From positions 27,442-91,441 of the forward strand of contig JAGRGH010000059.1 of the NCBI GenBank assembly GCA_020445605.1: a stretch of 64,000 nucleotides of DNA, written 5' to 3'. The position numbers and the translations under genes were made by a program. Origin of the DNA: Chromatiales bacterium. Its GTDB lineage: Bacteria > Pseudomonadota > Gammaproteobacteria > JAGRGH01. This document shows, in pieces, positions 42,858 to 52,726 of the stretch (its first letter is position 1; every line of letters starts with the position of its first letter). Below the pieces are notes generated by a model that was not told the origin of the DNA, searched no databases, and saw only the letters and a program-made list of their open reading frames with translations.

Positions 42858-43601
42858 ATGAATGCTCTGTCAGTCATCTACGCGCTGCTGTTTTATTTCG
42901 CGGTCGCTGTGCTGTTGATCTTTACGATCAAACGCATTGCGCTGTACGCGCGCACGCCTGCGCCATTGAAAATCCCGACGACGCCGGCGCCGACCACGAC
43001 GACCGGTGTCGTGTTGCGCATGACGCGCGAAGTCGTATTTTTTGAGAGCCTGTTCAAGGCGACGAAGTGGACCTGGCTGTTTGGATGGATGTTCCATCTG
43101 GCGCTCCTGCTGGCCTTTTTCCGGCACCTGCGCTATGCGATGGACCCGGTCATCTGGCCGCTCGGCACGGAGCTTGTTCAGGCCGCCGGCAAGTATGCGG
43201 GATTCATGATGCTCGCCGGGCTGGCGGGGCTGTTCGCACGCCGGGTGTTCGTCGATCGTGTGCGGTATATCTCCGCGCCGTCGGACTATCTGATGCTGAT
43301 CTTGCTGTTCGCCATTGCGGGCAGTGGCCTGATGATGACCTATGTCGTGCATACCGACGTGATTGCACTGCAGAATTTTGTCATCGGACTGTTCACCTTT
43401 TCCTGGCAGCCGCTGCCGGCGGATGCGTTGTTGATCGTGCACCTGAGTCTGGTGCTGATCCTGGCGCTGATCTTCCCGTTCAGCAAGCTGTTGCATGCGC
43501 CGGGCATCTTCTTCAGCCCGACGCGAAACCAAGTGGACAACCCGCGCGAGCGTCGTCACCTGGCGCAGTGGGCCCGCAAGCTCGAAGAGGCAGGTCAATA
43601 A
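42858..43601 (+). CDS. dsrM: DsrM, membrane cytochrome b of DsrMKJOP
   Basis: 247-aa integral membrane protein with about five or six helices and haem-b histidines in suitable helices (GWMFHLALLLAFFRHLRYAM, ADALLIVHLSLVLILALIF). Related to NarI-type cytochromes. It passes electrons between DsrK and the quinone pool. GGAGGTGG lies before the ATG. Confidence 0.95.
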   Translation: MNALSVIYALLFYFAVAVLLIFTIKRIALYARTPAPLKIPTTPAPTTTTGVVLRMTREVVFFESLFKATKWTWLFGWMFHLALLLAFFRHLRYAMDPVIWPLGTELVQAAGKYAGFMMLAGLAGLFARRVFVDRVRYISAPSDYLMLILLFAIAGSGLMMTYVVHTDVIALQNFVIGLFTFSWQPLPADALLIVHLSLVLILALIFPFSKLLHAPGIFFSPTRNQVDNPRERRHLAQWARKLEEAGQ

Positions 43602-43641
43602 GAGCGGGAGTTCCCGTTCCGTTGTATCGCAACTGAAACCG

Positions 43642-45177
43642 ATGGCTAAAGACGACATCCAGATTCCGGAGCTGCGCGAGCAGTACGAGATTCCGCCGAT
43701 CCAGATCGGATCGATGGCCGGTCCCGGGCCGTACATCGCCAAGGCGGACTTTCAGGATGCACTCGGCTTCCCGGGCGAACTGGTCGACAACTGGCAGCAG
43801 AAGGCCATCGACAAGATGGGCGATCTGCTCGGCAAGTACCGATCGTTTCAGGTCTATCTCGATGCCTGCGTCAAATGCGGCGCCTGCACCGACAAATGCC
43901 ATTACTATCTGGGCACGCAGGATCCTAAAAACATGCCGGTCGGCCGGCAGGATCTGCTGCGCAAGGTCTATCGTCGCTACTTCACGGTCGCGGGCAAGCT
44001 GTTTCCGAAGCTCGTCGGCGCGCAGGACCTCACCAAGGAGGTTCTCGACGACTGGTACAACTACTACCACCAGTGTTCGCAGTGTCGTCGCTGCTCGGTG
44101 TTCTGTCCGTACGGCATCGATACGGCGGAAATCTCCATGGCCGCACGCGAGATCATGGACAGCATTGGCGTTGGCTCGAAATACAACAACGAGATCATCG
44201 GCAAGGTCCACAAGATCGGCAACAATCTCGGCCTTCCCGAGCCTGCGCTTGCAGACACGCTCGAAGGGCTCGAAGAAGACGTGCTCGACGAAACCGGCGT
44301 CGCCGTCAAGTTCCCGCTGGATCAGGAAGGTGCCGATATCCTGCTCGTGACACCGTCGGCCGATTTCTTCGCCGAACCGCATGTTGACGGGCTGATCGGC
44401 TACGCGAAGGTTTTCCACGCCGCGGGCGTGAAATGGACGCTGAGTTCCTATGCGTCCGAAGCGGCAAACTTCGGCATGTTCATCGGCAGCTACGAGAACA
44501 TGCGCAAGGTTGCACTGCGTATTCGCAAGGCCGCACAGGACCTCGGCGTCAAGCGCATCATTTTCGGCGAGTGCGGCCACGCGTGGCGCGTTGCCTACAG
44601 CTTCCTGAACACGCTTGCCGGGCCGTTCGATTTTCTCGATCCCAACTATCCCGTGCCGCAGCACATCTGTGAGTTCACGCACGACCTGATCGAACGCGGC
44701 AAGCTGAATTTCGACAAATCCGCGAACGACGACATGGTTCTGACCTATCACGACTCGTGCAACGTTGCGCGGGCCTCGCGCATGGGCAACAAGCCGGGTG
44801 GCCAGTTCACGATTCCGCGCGCGATCATCAAGGCGGTCTGCAACAACTATGTGGACATGGCGCCGGAAACGATCTTTGAAAGCACGTTCTGCTGCGGCGG
44901 CGGCGGCGGGCTTCTGACCGACGACCTGATGGACCTGCGGGTAAAAGGCGCGATGCCGAGAGCGCAGGCCCTCAAGCAGGTCGTGGCCGATCACGGCGTG
45001 ACGAACATGGCCGCGATCTGCGCGATCTGCAAGAGCCAGTTTACGAAGGTCATGCCGTATTACGGCATTGATATGCACGCGATCGTCAGCGTGCACCAGC
45101 TTGTGAGCAATGCGATTGTTCTTGAGCCGGACGAGAATTCCGACGCCGACGACGGCGACGAAGACGATACTGATTGA
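43642..45177 (+). CDS. dsrK: DsrK, HdrD-like catalytic iron-sulfur subunit
   Basis: 511-aa protein with two [4Fe-4S] motifs (DACVKCGACTDKCHY and QCSQCRRCSVFCPYG) and CCG-type cysteine segments (TYHDSCNVAR, STFCCGGGGGLL) that in HdrD-like proteins bind a special [4Fe-4S] cluster acting on disulfides. Predicted to act on the DsrC trisulfide or disulfide at the cytoplasmic face. The start at ATG 43642 matches the family N-terminus MAKDDIQIPEL; its ribosome site is weak. The acidic C-terminal tail is typical of this lineage. Confidence 0.96.
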   Translation: MAKDDIQIPELREQYEIPPIQIGSMAGPGPYIAKADFQDALGFPGELVDNWQQKAIDKMGDLLGKYRSFQVYLDACVKCGACTDKCHYYLGTQDPKNMPVGRQDLLRKVYRRYFTVAGKLFPKLVGAQDLTKEVLDDWYNYYHQCSQCRRCSVFCPYGIDTAEISMAAREIMDSIGVGSKYNNEIIGKVHKIGNNLGLPEPALADTLEGLEEDVLDETGVAVKFPLDQEGADILLVTPSADFFAEPHVDGLIGYAKVFHAAGVKWTLSSYASEAANFGMFIGSYENMRKVALRIRKAAQDLGVKRIIFGECGHAWRVAYSFLNTLAGPFDFLDPNYPVPQHICEFTHDLIERGKLNFDKSANDDMVLTYHDSCNVARASRMGNKPGGQFTIPRAIIKAVCNNYVDMAPETIFESTFCCGGGGGLLTDDLMDLRVKGAMPRAQALKQVVADHGVTNMAAICAICKSQFTKVMPYYGIDMHAIVSVHQLVSNAIVLEPDENSDADDGDEDDTD

Positions 45178-45243
45178 TAGAACGCTCCGGCGCGCATGTT
45201 GCGCCGGTCTGTGAATGAACCCGCTTCAGTCGAGGGGAGCACG

Positions 45244-47205
45244 ATGGCTACGTCCAGCGACGAGATGACGACCAAACTGACCTGGCGCCGTTTTGAAGAC
45301 GGTGATCATGACTGGGACGATCTGACTGCACAGATCTTCAACCAGGATTCCTCGCATAAGTGTCCGACCTACATCCACAAGACGCCGCCCTGTCAGGGCA
45401 GCTGTCCGTCGGGCGAGGACATCCGCGGCTGGCTTGGCATCGTCCGCGGTATGGAAGCGCCGCCGGAGGGCATCAGCTGGCAGGAATATGCCTTCCTGCG
45501 TTCGACCGACGCCAACCCGTTTCCGTCGCAGATGGGCCGCGTGTGCCCGGCGCCGTGCCAGGACGGCTGCAACCGCAACGAGGTCGAGGACTACGTCGGC
45601 ATCAACGCTGTCGAGCAGTTCATCGGCGACAATGCGCTGAACGAAGGTTTCAAGTTCCCGGAGGCGCCACCGCTTTCAGGCAAGAAGGTTGCGATCATCG
45701 GCGGCGGGCCCGCCGGCATGGCAGCGGCCTATCAGCTGCGTCGCAAGGGTCACGCCAGCACCATTTTTGATGATCACGCCGAGCTCGGCGGGATGATGCG
45801 TTACGGCATCCCCGGTTACCGCACGCCGCGTGAATTCCTCGACGGCGAGATCAACCGCATTCTCGATCTCGGTGGTATCGAAGTTCGCACCTCCACGCGC
45901 GTTGGTTCCGACGTCACGGTTGAAGACCTGGAGAGGGATTTCGATGCGGTGCTGTGGTCGATCGGTTGTCAGACCGGTCGCGGTCTGCCGGTGCCAGGCT
46001 GGAACGATACGCCGAACTGCGTTTCCGGCGTGGCCTTCCTGCGCGCCTTCAATGAGGGTCGCCTGCAGGTCACGGCGGAGAAGGTTGTGTGCGTCGGTGG
46101 CGGCGATACCTCGATCGACGTCGTATCGGTTGCGCGTCGTCTGGGTCACATCAAGAACATCAACGAACGCGAACGTGCCGAAGCCGTGGTGCATGGCTTC
46201 ACCGCCCACGATGCCGCTTACGCAGCGGCGCGCGAGGGTGCGACCGTCACGCTGACTTCGCTGTTCGCTCGCGAGCAGATGACCGCGGCGGATCACGAGG
46301 TTCACGACGCCCTGACCGAAGGCGTGACGATTCTGACCGGCGTGATGCCGGTCGAAGTCATGCTGAAGGACGGCCGTGCGGTTGGTCTCAAAATGACCAA
46401 GTGCACGATGGAGGGCGGGCGCCCGGTTCCGACCGAGGGCACTGAATTCGTCGTCGAGGCTGATCTGGTTGTCTCCGCGATCGGGCAGGGCGGCGACATG
46501 CAGGGAATCGAGGGCCTCGACAACGGTCGCGGCCTGATCGATTCGGATTCCTTCTATCAGGTGCCGGGCAAGGCCGGGCATTTCGTTTGCGGCGACATCA
46601 TTCGTCCGCACCTGCTGACCACGGCGATCGGCCAGGCGTCCATCGCGGCGGACAGCATCAACGAGTACTTCAAGGGGCAGGAACATCGTCGTCGTCCCAA
46701 GGTTGACGTGCATCACTTCAACCTGCTGGAGAAGCTCAAGGAAGCCCATCTCGAACCTGACTCCTTCAGTCCCGAAGTCACGCCGGACGAATTGCGTGGC
46801 ACTTCGGACGACAACCGCGCGGTGCACAACTACGAGGATCGTTCGGGCCAGGAGATCATCCCGGCCGACGAGCTGTTCCTCGGGCATTTCGCCTACACGC
46901 CGCGTCTGAAGCGTTCCGAAGACGTGCCGACCTCCGAGCAGGTGCTGGGTCACTTTGCCGAGCGACTGATCGGTCTACAGACCGAACAGGCCGTTGAAGA
47001 AGCCAAGCGCTGCATGAGCTGCGGAATGTGCTTCGAGTGCGACAACTGCGTGATTTTTTGCCCGCAGACGGCCGTCTACCGCGTCAAGAAGGGCCAGCAG
47101 ACCACCGGCCGCTACGTCGCAACGGACTACAACCGCTGCATCGGCTGTCATATCTGCGCGGACGTGTGCCCGACCGGCTACATCAAGATGGGGCTCGGCG
47201 AGTAA
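45244..47205 (+). CDS. dsrL: DsrL, iron-sulfur flavoprotein NAD(P)H:acceptor oxidoreductase
   Basis: 653-aa GltD-like flavoprotein. N-terminal cluster cysteines (PPCQGSCPSGEDI, RVCPAPCQDGC), FAD motif VAIIGGGPAGMAAAYQLRRK, NAD(P) motif VVCVGGGDTSIDVVSVARRL and a C-terminal di-cluster ferredoxin domain (CMSCGMCFECDNC, CIGCHICADVCPTGY). The C-terminal domain is typical of DsrL from sulfur oxidisers, where it serves as electron acceptor of DsrAB. ATG 45244 preferred, with GAGGGGAGC before it; an upstream frame to 45196 lacks similarity. Confidence 0.97.
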   Translation: MATSSDEMTTKLTWRRFEDGDHDWDDLTAQIFNQDSSHKCPTYIHKTPPCQGSCPSGEDIRGWLGIVRGMEAPPEGISWQEYAFLRSTDANPFPSQMGRVCPAPCQDGCNRNEVEDYVGINAVEQFIGDNALNEGFKFPEAPPLSGKKVAIIGGGPAGMAAAYQLRRKGHASTIFDDHAELGGMMRYGIPGYRTPREFLDGEINRILDLGGIEVRTSTRVGSDVTVEDLERDFDAVLWSIGCQTGRGLPVPGWNDTPNCVSGVAFLRAFNEGRLQVTAEKVVCVGGGDTSIDVVSVARRLGHIKNINERERAEAVVHGFTAHDAAYAAAREGATVTLTSLFAREQMTAADHEVHDALTEGVTILTGVMPVEVMLKDGRAVGLKMTKCTMEGGRPVPTEGTEFVVEADLVVSAIGQGGDMQGIEGLDNGRGLIDSDSFYQVPGKAGHFVCGDIIRPHLLTTAIGQASIAADSINEYFKGQEHRRRPKVDVHHFNLLEKLKEAHLEPDSFSPEVTPDELRGTSDDNRAVHNYEDRSGQEIIPADELFLGHFAYTPRLKRSEDVPTSEQVLGHFAERLIGLQTEQAVEEAKRCMSCGMCFECDNCVIFCPQTAVYRVKKGQQTTGRYVATDYNRCIGCHICADVCPTGYIKMGLGE

Positions 47206-47209
47206 CAAC

Positions 47210-47743
47210 ATGCGTTGGTTCGCGTCAATTGCCGCGCGCTGGTCGTTGCCGGTCCTTCTGGCGTTTTCCGGGCTCGCGGCTGCCGGCGAACTGCCGGATT
47301 TGTTCGGCAACTCGAAGGCGTCAGGGCTGCAGGAATGTGTGGAGCCGACGTCGGATATGCGTCGCAACCACATGGAGTACCTGTTGCATCAGCGCGACGC
47401 AACCGTGATCCACGGCGTACGTACAAGAAAGCACAGCCTCGCGAACTGCATCGACTGCCATGTGCAAGGGGCCCCATCGGGTGGGTATGTTGCGATCAAT
47501 CGCGATGATCAGTTCTGCGGTGCCTGTCACAAGAGCGCCGGCGTATCGCTGGATTGTTTCCAGTGCCATGCGACGGTGCCGCGCAAGCAGCAGCTTGCCG
47601 ACGGTCATGCAGTACAGTCAGATTTGGTGTTGGAACCGGTTCTGCAGGAGCCGCTGCTCGCATCCGAGTCTGTGCCCGTGTCCGAGACGACTGAGCCCAA
47701 AAACCTGTTCAACTGGGGCATCACGAACGGGGCTGAACGATGA
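47210..47743 (+). CDS. dsrJ: DsrJ, periplasmic triheme cytochrome c
   Basis: 177-aa exported protein with an uncleaved or cleaved signal helix (SLPVLLAFSGLAAAG) and three CxxCH sites: CIDCH, CGACH, CFQCH. Cys43 in GLQECVEP lies where A. vinosum DsrJ has the unusual haem-ligating cysteine. It is the periplasmic electron acceptor or donor of DsrMKJOP. Ends in ATGA overlap with dsrO. Confidence 0.96.
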   Translation: MRWFASIAARWSLPVLLAFSGLAAAGELPDLFGNSKASGLQECVEPTSDMRRNHMEYLLHQRDATVIHGVRTRKHSLANCIDCHVQGAPSGGYVAINRDDQFCGACHKSAGVSLDCFQCHATVPRKQQLADGHAVQSDLVLEPVLQEPLLASESVPVSETTEPKNLFNWGITNGAER

Positions 47744-48486
47744 CAGACGTGAACGAAACCAGCGTTTCGCGCCGTCGATTTGTGGCCAGTGCGGCTGCGG
47801 CGGCGGTGGGCGGCGTGTCCGGCGCCATGCTCGTGGCCCTTCCTGTTCAGGCTCGCAGACCGGGCGATCCGGTGACCTCGAAGGTGCGCTGGGGCATGCT
47901 GATCGACGCCGCCAAATGCGCGGATGGCTGCGATGCCTGCGTGTCGGCCTGCGACAGGGAAAACGGCCTGACCGATCAGGACAATCCGGATATCGACGTG
48001 CGCTGGATTCGCAAGGTTCGCGTTCGTGACCGTCAGACCCAGCGCGTCACGACGCTGCCCATGCTTTGTCAGCATTGCGAGACGGCGCCGTGTGTGGATG
48101 TCTGCCCGACCGGTGCATCCATGCGTCGTGCGGATGGTGTCGTGCTGGTCAACATGCACACCTGCATCGGTTGCCGCTACTGCATGATGGCGTGCCCGTT
48201 CAAGGCGCGTTCGTTTGTGCACGAGACCGTAGAGAACCAGGTGACGCAGGCGCCGCGCGGCAAGGGTTGCGTGACGAGTTGCACCCTCTGCGTGCACAAG
48301 CTGGATGCGGGTCACGCGACCACGGCGTGCACGCAGGCCTGCAAGGCCGAGGGTCACGAAGCGATCACTTTCGGCGATCTCAACGATCCGAACAGCGAAG
48401 TTTCGCGGCGCATGCGCGAGAACCCGAGCCGCCAGCTGCGCGCGGATCTGGGCCTGAATCAGGGCGTGCGTTACTCGGGCGTTTGA
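47740..48486 (+). CDS. dsrO: DsrO, periplasmic ferredoxin-like subunit with Tat signal
   Basis: 248-aa protein with twin-arginine leader SRRRFVASAAAAAVGG and four ferredoxin-type cysteine sets (CADGCDACVSAC, CQHCETAPCVDVCPTGAS, CIGCRYCMMACPF, CTLCVHKL...TACTQACK). Transfers electrons between DsrJ and DsrP. Overlaps dsrJ by four bases. Confidence 0.97.
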   Translation: MTDVNETSVSRRRFVASAAAAAVGGVSGAMLVALPVQARRPGDPVTSKVRWGMLIDAAKCADGCDACVSACDRENGLTDQDNPDIDVRWIRKVRVRDRQTQRVTTLPMLCQHCETAPCVDVCPTGASMRRADGVVLVNMHTCIGCRYCMMACPFKARSFVHETVENQVTQAPRGKGCVTSCTLCVHKLDAGHATTACTQACKAEGHEAITFGDLNDPNSEVSRRMRENPSRQLRADLGLNQGVRYSGV

Positions 48487-48511
48487 TCCACGCAAGAAAT
48501 CTGAGCCGACG

Positions 48512-49741
48512 ATGAAAACGAAGGTCCATTTTCGCGAACTCGTAGATGTTCCCGCGCGCGCCTACTGGCTGATGCTGGCGGTGCTCGCCGCGCTGATTGC
48601 CGTTGGCGGCGGGGCGGCACTGTACATGGAACATCACGGCCACTGGGTGACCGGGATGAACAACCAGGTGGTCTGGGGCACGCCGCACGTGTTCGCGGTA
48701 TTTTTGATCGTGGCGGCCTCGGGCGCCCTGAACGTGGCGTCGATCGGCACTGTGTTCGGTCGCACGATGTACCAGCCGCTGGCCCGGCTTTCTGCATTGA
48801 TGGCGATTGCATTGCTGGTGGGCGGGCTTCTGGTGCTGGTGCTCGATCTGGGCCGGCCCGATCGCCTGATCGTTGCGATGACGAGCTACAATTTCAAGTC
48901 GATCTTTGCCTGGAACATTTTCCTCTACACGGGATTCATGGCGGTAACCGTGTTGTACCTGTGGACGATGTTCCAGAAGAGCCTGGCGCGCTATTACCGA
49001 CCGGCCGGATTCCTTGCGTTCGGTTGGCGACTGATCCTGACCACCGGTACGGGTTCGATCTTCGGGTTCCTCGTTGCGCGTCAGGCCTACGATGCGGCGA
49101 TCATGGCGCCGCTGTTCATACTGATGTCGTTTTCGTTCGGGCTGGCCATTTTCATGCTCGTGACGCTGGTGCTCTATGGTGCGGCCGGTCGTCCGATCGG
49201 CGATGCGCTGGTCGCGCGGCTCAAAAACCTGCTCGGCGTGTTTGTCGCGGCCGTGCTGTTCGTCGTTGCGATCTATCACGTGACGAACCTGTACGCGACG
49301 GAACACCATGGCGTCGAGGCCTTCATCCTGCGCGATGGCGGCATCTACACGTTCGTATTCTGGGCCGGGCAGGTGCTGCTCGGATCGCTGGTGCCGCTGG
49401 CGCTGCTGTTTCATCCGACCTGGAGTCGGTCGCGTGCGATCGTGTCGCTCGCCGCCGCGCTGGTCGTGATCGGTGGTTTCGCGGCGATCTACGTGATCAT
49501 CATCGGCGGTCAGGCCTATCCGCTGGTCATCTTCCCGAATCAGGAAGTCATCGAGTCCGGCTTTGTCGACGGTGTCGTCGCGCAATACGCGCCGAGCCTG
49601 CCGGAAGTGCTGCTCGGGCTCGGCGGTATCGGGGTCGCGTTGTTCCTGACGCTCGGTGCGTCGCGAATCCTGCGTTTTGCGCCGGTGTCGCTCGCGGATT
49701 CCATCGTTGATCCGCATCATGCGGAGCGCGCCGCGTCCTGA
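48512..49741 (+). CDS. dsrP: DsrP, NrfD/PsrC-family membrane subunit
   Basis: 409-aa integral membrane protein with ten predicted helices. NrfD-family segments NNQVVWGTPHVFAVFLIVAA and LDLGRPDRLIVAM. It exchanges electrons with the quinone pool on the DsrO side. The 82-bp gap to dsrN has no terminator. Confidence 0.96.
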   Translation: MKTKVHFRELVDVPARAYWLMLAVLAALIAVGGGAALYMEHHGHWVTGMNNQVVWGTPHVFAVFLIVAASGALNVASIGTVFGRTMYQPLARLSALMAIALLVGGLLVLVLDLGRPDRLIVAMTSYNFKSIFAWNIFLYTGFMAVTVLYLWTMFQKSLARYYRPAGFLAFGWRLILTTGTGSIFGFLVARQAYDAAIMAPLFILMSFSFGLAIFMLVTLVLYGAAGRPIGDALVARLKNLLGVFVAAVLFVVAIYHVTNLYATEHHGVEAFILRDGGIYTFVFWAGQVLLGSLVPLALLFHPTWSRSRAIVSLAAALVVIGGFAAIYVIIIGGQAYPLVIFPNQEVIESGFVDGVVAQYAPSLPEVLLGLGGIGVALFLTLGASRILRFAPVSLADSIVDPHHAERAAS

Positions 49742-49823
49742 GGACACCCGGCGATGACGGGCCGATGAACACGGCCCTTGCCAGTCGCTTCGTGCATTCG
49801 AATATTCCATTGGGCGCTTGGTT

Positions 49824-51230
49824 GTGAACGCCCGCGTGTATATCTCCGCCGCCCACAAGTCCTCCGGCAAGACCATGCTGGCCATTGGACTGACCGGCGC
49901 GCTGCGCGCACGCGGCCGGACGGTGCAAACCTTCAAGAAGGGGCCGGATTTCATTGACCCCATGTGGCTTGCCACCGCGTCGGGCCGGGCCTGCTGGAAT
50001 CTCGATTTCAATACCCAGCCAGTCGCCGAGATCGAGGCGCTTTACGCGCAGCGTGCCGCGGATGCCGATATCACCCTGATCGAGGGCAACAAGGGCCTGC
50101 ACGACGGCGTTGCGCTGGATGGACGCGACAGCAACGCGGCAATGGCGCGCCTGCTGGACTGCCCGGTTTTGCTCGTTGTGGATACCACGGGCATGACGCG
50201 TGGTATCGCGCCAATCGTGCGCGGCATCGCGGAGTTCGATCCCGCAGTCCGGGTCGCCGGCGTGATCCTCAATCGGGTCGGCGGGCCGCGACATGAAGGC
50301 AAGCTGCGTGCCGCGCTCGAGACCTATACGGACCTTCCCGTAGTCGGGGCCCTGGCACGGCAGTCGGCGCTCGCGGTCGACGAGCGTCACCTTGGTCTGA
50401 TTCCGAGCAATGAGAGCGCGATCGCACGCGAGCAGATCGAGCGGCTCATCGCCGCCGTCACGGATGGCGTGGACCTCGATGCCATCGAACAGCTCGCCGA
50501 CGCCGCGCCGCGGCGTTCCTGGCCTGTCCAACCCGCGCTGCCTGCGCAGCCGGTCGCGGATGTCCGGATCGGCATCGCGCGGGGGGCCGCATTCGGCTTC
50601 TACTACCCGGATGATCTGGAGGCCTTCGCGCAGGCCGGTGCCGAGTTGGTTCCGTTCGATCCGGAGACCGAGGCCGAGATTCCCGCCTGCGACGCGCTGT
50701 TCATCGGCGGGGGATTTCCCGAGATGCGCATGGATGCACTGGAGCGTAACGCTGAGATGCGTGCGGCGATCCGGGCATTCTGCGACGCTGGCAGGCCGGT
50801 GTACGCCGAATGTGGTGGATTGATGTATCTGGGTCGATCCATCGCCTGGAACGATCAGCGCCACGCTATGGTCGGCGCGCTGCCGCTGGACACCACCATG
50901 CACCGTCGACCGCAGGGCCGCGGCTACGTGGTGCTGGAGGAAACCCCGGAATTCCCGTGGCCGGACCTGCAATCGGGCGCGGCGCACGAACCGGTTCGCG
51001 CGCATGAGTTCCACCACTCCAGCGCCGCTGTCGACTCAACCGATGGTCTGCACTTCGGCTTCACGGTGCTGCGTGGACACGGCGTCGACGGGCGCCGGGA
51101 TGGCGTGGTGTATAATCGGATCTTCGCGACGTACGCGCATCAGCGCGCGGTCGGTGGCCGTGACTGGCCGCGCCGGTTTGTCGCCTACATCCGCGATCTG
51201 CGCACGCGCCAGGGCTCCCCGGACGCATGA
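49824..51230 (+). CDS. dsrN: DsrN, siroheme amidase (cobyrinate a,c-diamide synthase family)
   Basis: 468-aa CbiA-like enzyme: ATP-binding P-loop VYISAAHKSSGKTMLAIGL, ligase region ATASGRACWNLDFN, and a C-terminal triad-type glutaminase domain with nucleophile Cys in YAECGGLMYLGRS and HEFHHSS. In A. vinosum DsrN amidates siroheme to the siroamide prosthetic group of DsrAB. GTG 49824 chosen; TTG 49818 is possible. Overlaps dsrR by four bases. Confidence 0.95.
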   Translation: MNARVYISAAHKSSGKTMLAIGLTGALRARGRTVQTFKKGPDFIDPMWLATASGRACWNLDFNTQPVAEIEALYAQRAADADITLIEGNKGLHDGVALDGRDSNAAMARLLDCPVLLVVDTTGMTRGIAPIVRGIAEFDPAVRVAGVILNRVGGPRHEGKLRAALETYTDLPVVGALARQSALAVDERHLGLIPSNESAIAREQIERLIAAVTDGVDLDAIEQLADAAPRRSWPVQPALPAQPVADVRIGIARGAAFGFYYPDDLEAFAQAGAELVPFDPETEAEIPACDALFIGGGFPEMRMDALERNAEMRAAIRAFCDAGRPVYAECGGLMYLGRSIAWNDQRHAMVGALPLDTTMHRRPQGRGYVVLEETPEFPWPDLQSGAAHEPVRAHEFHHSSAAVDSTDGLHFGFTVLRGHGVDGRRDGVVYNRIFATYAHQRAVGGRDWPRRFVAYIRDLRTRQGSPDA

Positions 51231-51565
51231 TTAACCTCACCGAAGCCGCCGTTTCCCAGGTACGAGAGGCCGCGCGTCAGGCCGGTACCGAGGGCATGGC
51301 CCTGCGCCTTGCGGCGCGCCGCCGTCCCGATGGCGGAATCGAATACCTGATGGGCTTCGACGAGGCGGCGGACGACGATCTCGACGTTCGTTTCGAGGAT
51401 GTGAAGATCGTCATGGCCGCGGAATACGTACCGCTGCTCCAGGGCCTGACTATGGACTATGTCGAGCTTGAACCTGGCCGGCACACGTTCATCTTCATGA
51501 ACCCGAACGATCCGCAGTACATCCCGCCCGATGCCGGCCCCGGCACGGGACACACGCTGGGCTGA
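51227..51565 (+). CDS. dsrR: DsrR, IscA/HesB-fold protein lacking cluster cysteines
   Basis: 112-aa A-type scaffold-fold protein (EAAVSQVREAARQAGTEGMA, KIVMAAEYVPLLQGLTMDYV). The three conserved cysteines of IscA are absent and the protein contains no Cys, as described for A. vinosum DsrR, which affects dsr expression at the translational level. Confidence 0.94.
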   Translation: MINLTEAAVSQVREAARQAGTEGMALRLAARRRPDGGIEYLMGFDEAADDDLDVRFEDVKIVMAAEYVPLLQGLTMDYVELEPGRHTFIFMNPNDPQYIPPDAGPGTGHTLG

Positions 51566-51595
51566 GGCGGGCCAGAGCCCACGGTCCTCCCGCCC

Positions 51596-52726
51596 ATGGC
51601 GGAACTCACCAGCGAAGACAGCTTTCGCCTGAACGTGCTGCTCGCGGCGAAGCCGCTCGCCATCCGCATCCACGAACCGAGCATGACCGTGTTCGGTCTT
51701 TCCGATCAGGGCGAGGCCCAGATCGAACTGCATCCGAACGCACGTGACGAGGCCTACCTGCGCGCCGTGCGCGAACTGTTGTCTAGCCATGTGCTCGGTT
51801 CCCCGGGAGGTTATCCCGTCTATTTGCAGCGCTGGACGCGCATGGGGCAGATGCGCGATTCGAGTCTGGATCAGTTGCTGCTGCTCGGCGAGCCCGAGGC
51901 CGTGGTCGCCGTCGTCTGTGCGCAGGGGCTGACCGACGAACTCGCGCGGCGCGCGTGGTGGGCCTGCGAAGACGCCGAGAACGCGCGCCGCATGCTCGAA
52001 CGCAAGGCCGTCGTTGCGGGCGCGATGGGGTCCGTGCTGGCGCAGTATCTGAACGAACATCTCGCCTTCGAGACCGAGCCCGAGGCGCAGGTCCGCACCG
52101 TGCGCCTGATCCTTCAGGACGGCCTGCTCGATGACGACACACGCAGCGATCTGTGGCGCAAGGCCCAGCAAAAGCGCGTCTATCAGCTCGGCTTTCTCGC
52201 GGCACGCCCGGACGCCATGCCGCACGCTGATGATGCGCGCGATGATTTCGCGGCACTGCGCGATGCGCTGCTGCCCGCGCACGCCGAAAACCCGGTGGCG
52301 CAGGCCCTGCTGCGGGTGGCGGGGGAATCCGGACAAGCGTGGATCCGTACGGCGGAACACATCCTTGCCAAACCCAGCAACCAGGATGTCGTGAACATTC
52401 TGTTAGAAGTGATTGCCGACTATTTCGCCGCCCTGCGGCCCGACGGTGCACCGGACGCGACGCTGGATGACCTCGAGCGCGAGGCCGATGGCCTGATCGC
52501 CGGAAACGGGGCCTGCTCGCCGTCTGCAGAATCGTGGAATGCGGTGGCCGGTGCGCTCCCGGACCAACGGCCGAGCCTCATCGCCATGCGGGTGCTGTCG
52601 GGCCTGAGTTACGGCGTGGTACGTCCCGTGTTCTCCAAGACCACGGCGATCGGAACGGTCATGCGCAAGCGCCTCGCGCCGATCGTCGAACGCATCGACG
52701 GCCATCTGCAACAGCTCGGCGCATGA
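51596..52726 (+). CDS. dsrS: DsrS, soluble cytoplasmic protein
   Basis: 376-aa protein beginning MAELTSEDSFRLNVLLAAKP with RIHEPSMTVFGLSDQGEAQI. Mostly helical, no membrane segment or known catalytic motif. Its position after dsrR, its length and its N-terminus match DsrS of A. vinosum, where loss has a mild effect on sulfur oxidation. The molecular role is unknown. Its stop overlaps the start of the ferredoxin-reductase gene, which extends the usual operon. Confidence 0.93.
   Translation: MAELTSEDSFRLNVLLAAKPLAIRIHEPSMTVFGLSDQGEAQIELHPNARDEAYLRAVRELLSSHVLGSPGGYPVYLQRWTRMGQMRDSSLDQLLLLGEPEAVVAVVCAQGLTDELARRAWWACEDAENARRMLERKAVVAGAMGSVLAQYLNEHLAFETEPEAQVRTVRLILQDGLLDDDTRSDLWRKAQQKRVYQLGFLAARPDAMPHADDARDDFAALRDALLPAHAENPVAQALLRVAGESGQAWIRTAEHILAKPSNQDVVNILLEVIADYFAALRPDGAPDATLDDLEREADGLIAGNGACSPSAESWNAVAGALPDQRPSLIAMRVLSGLSYGVVRPVFSKTTAIGTVMRKRLAPIVERIDGHLQQLGA

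Noticed and set aside
43513..45096. 527-codon minus-strand open frame across dsrK
   Set aside because: The dsrK reading has two [4Fe-4S] motifs and CCG segments; the antisense product is low-complexity shadow.
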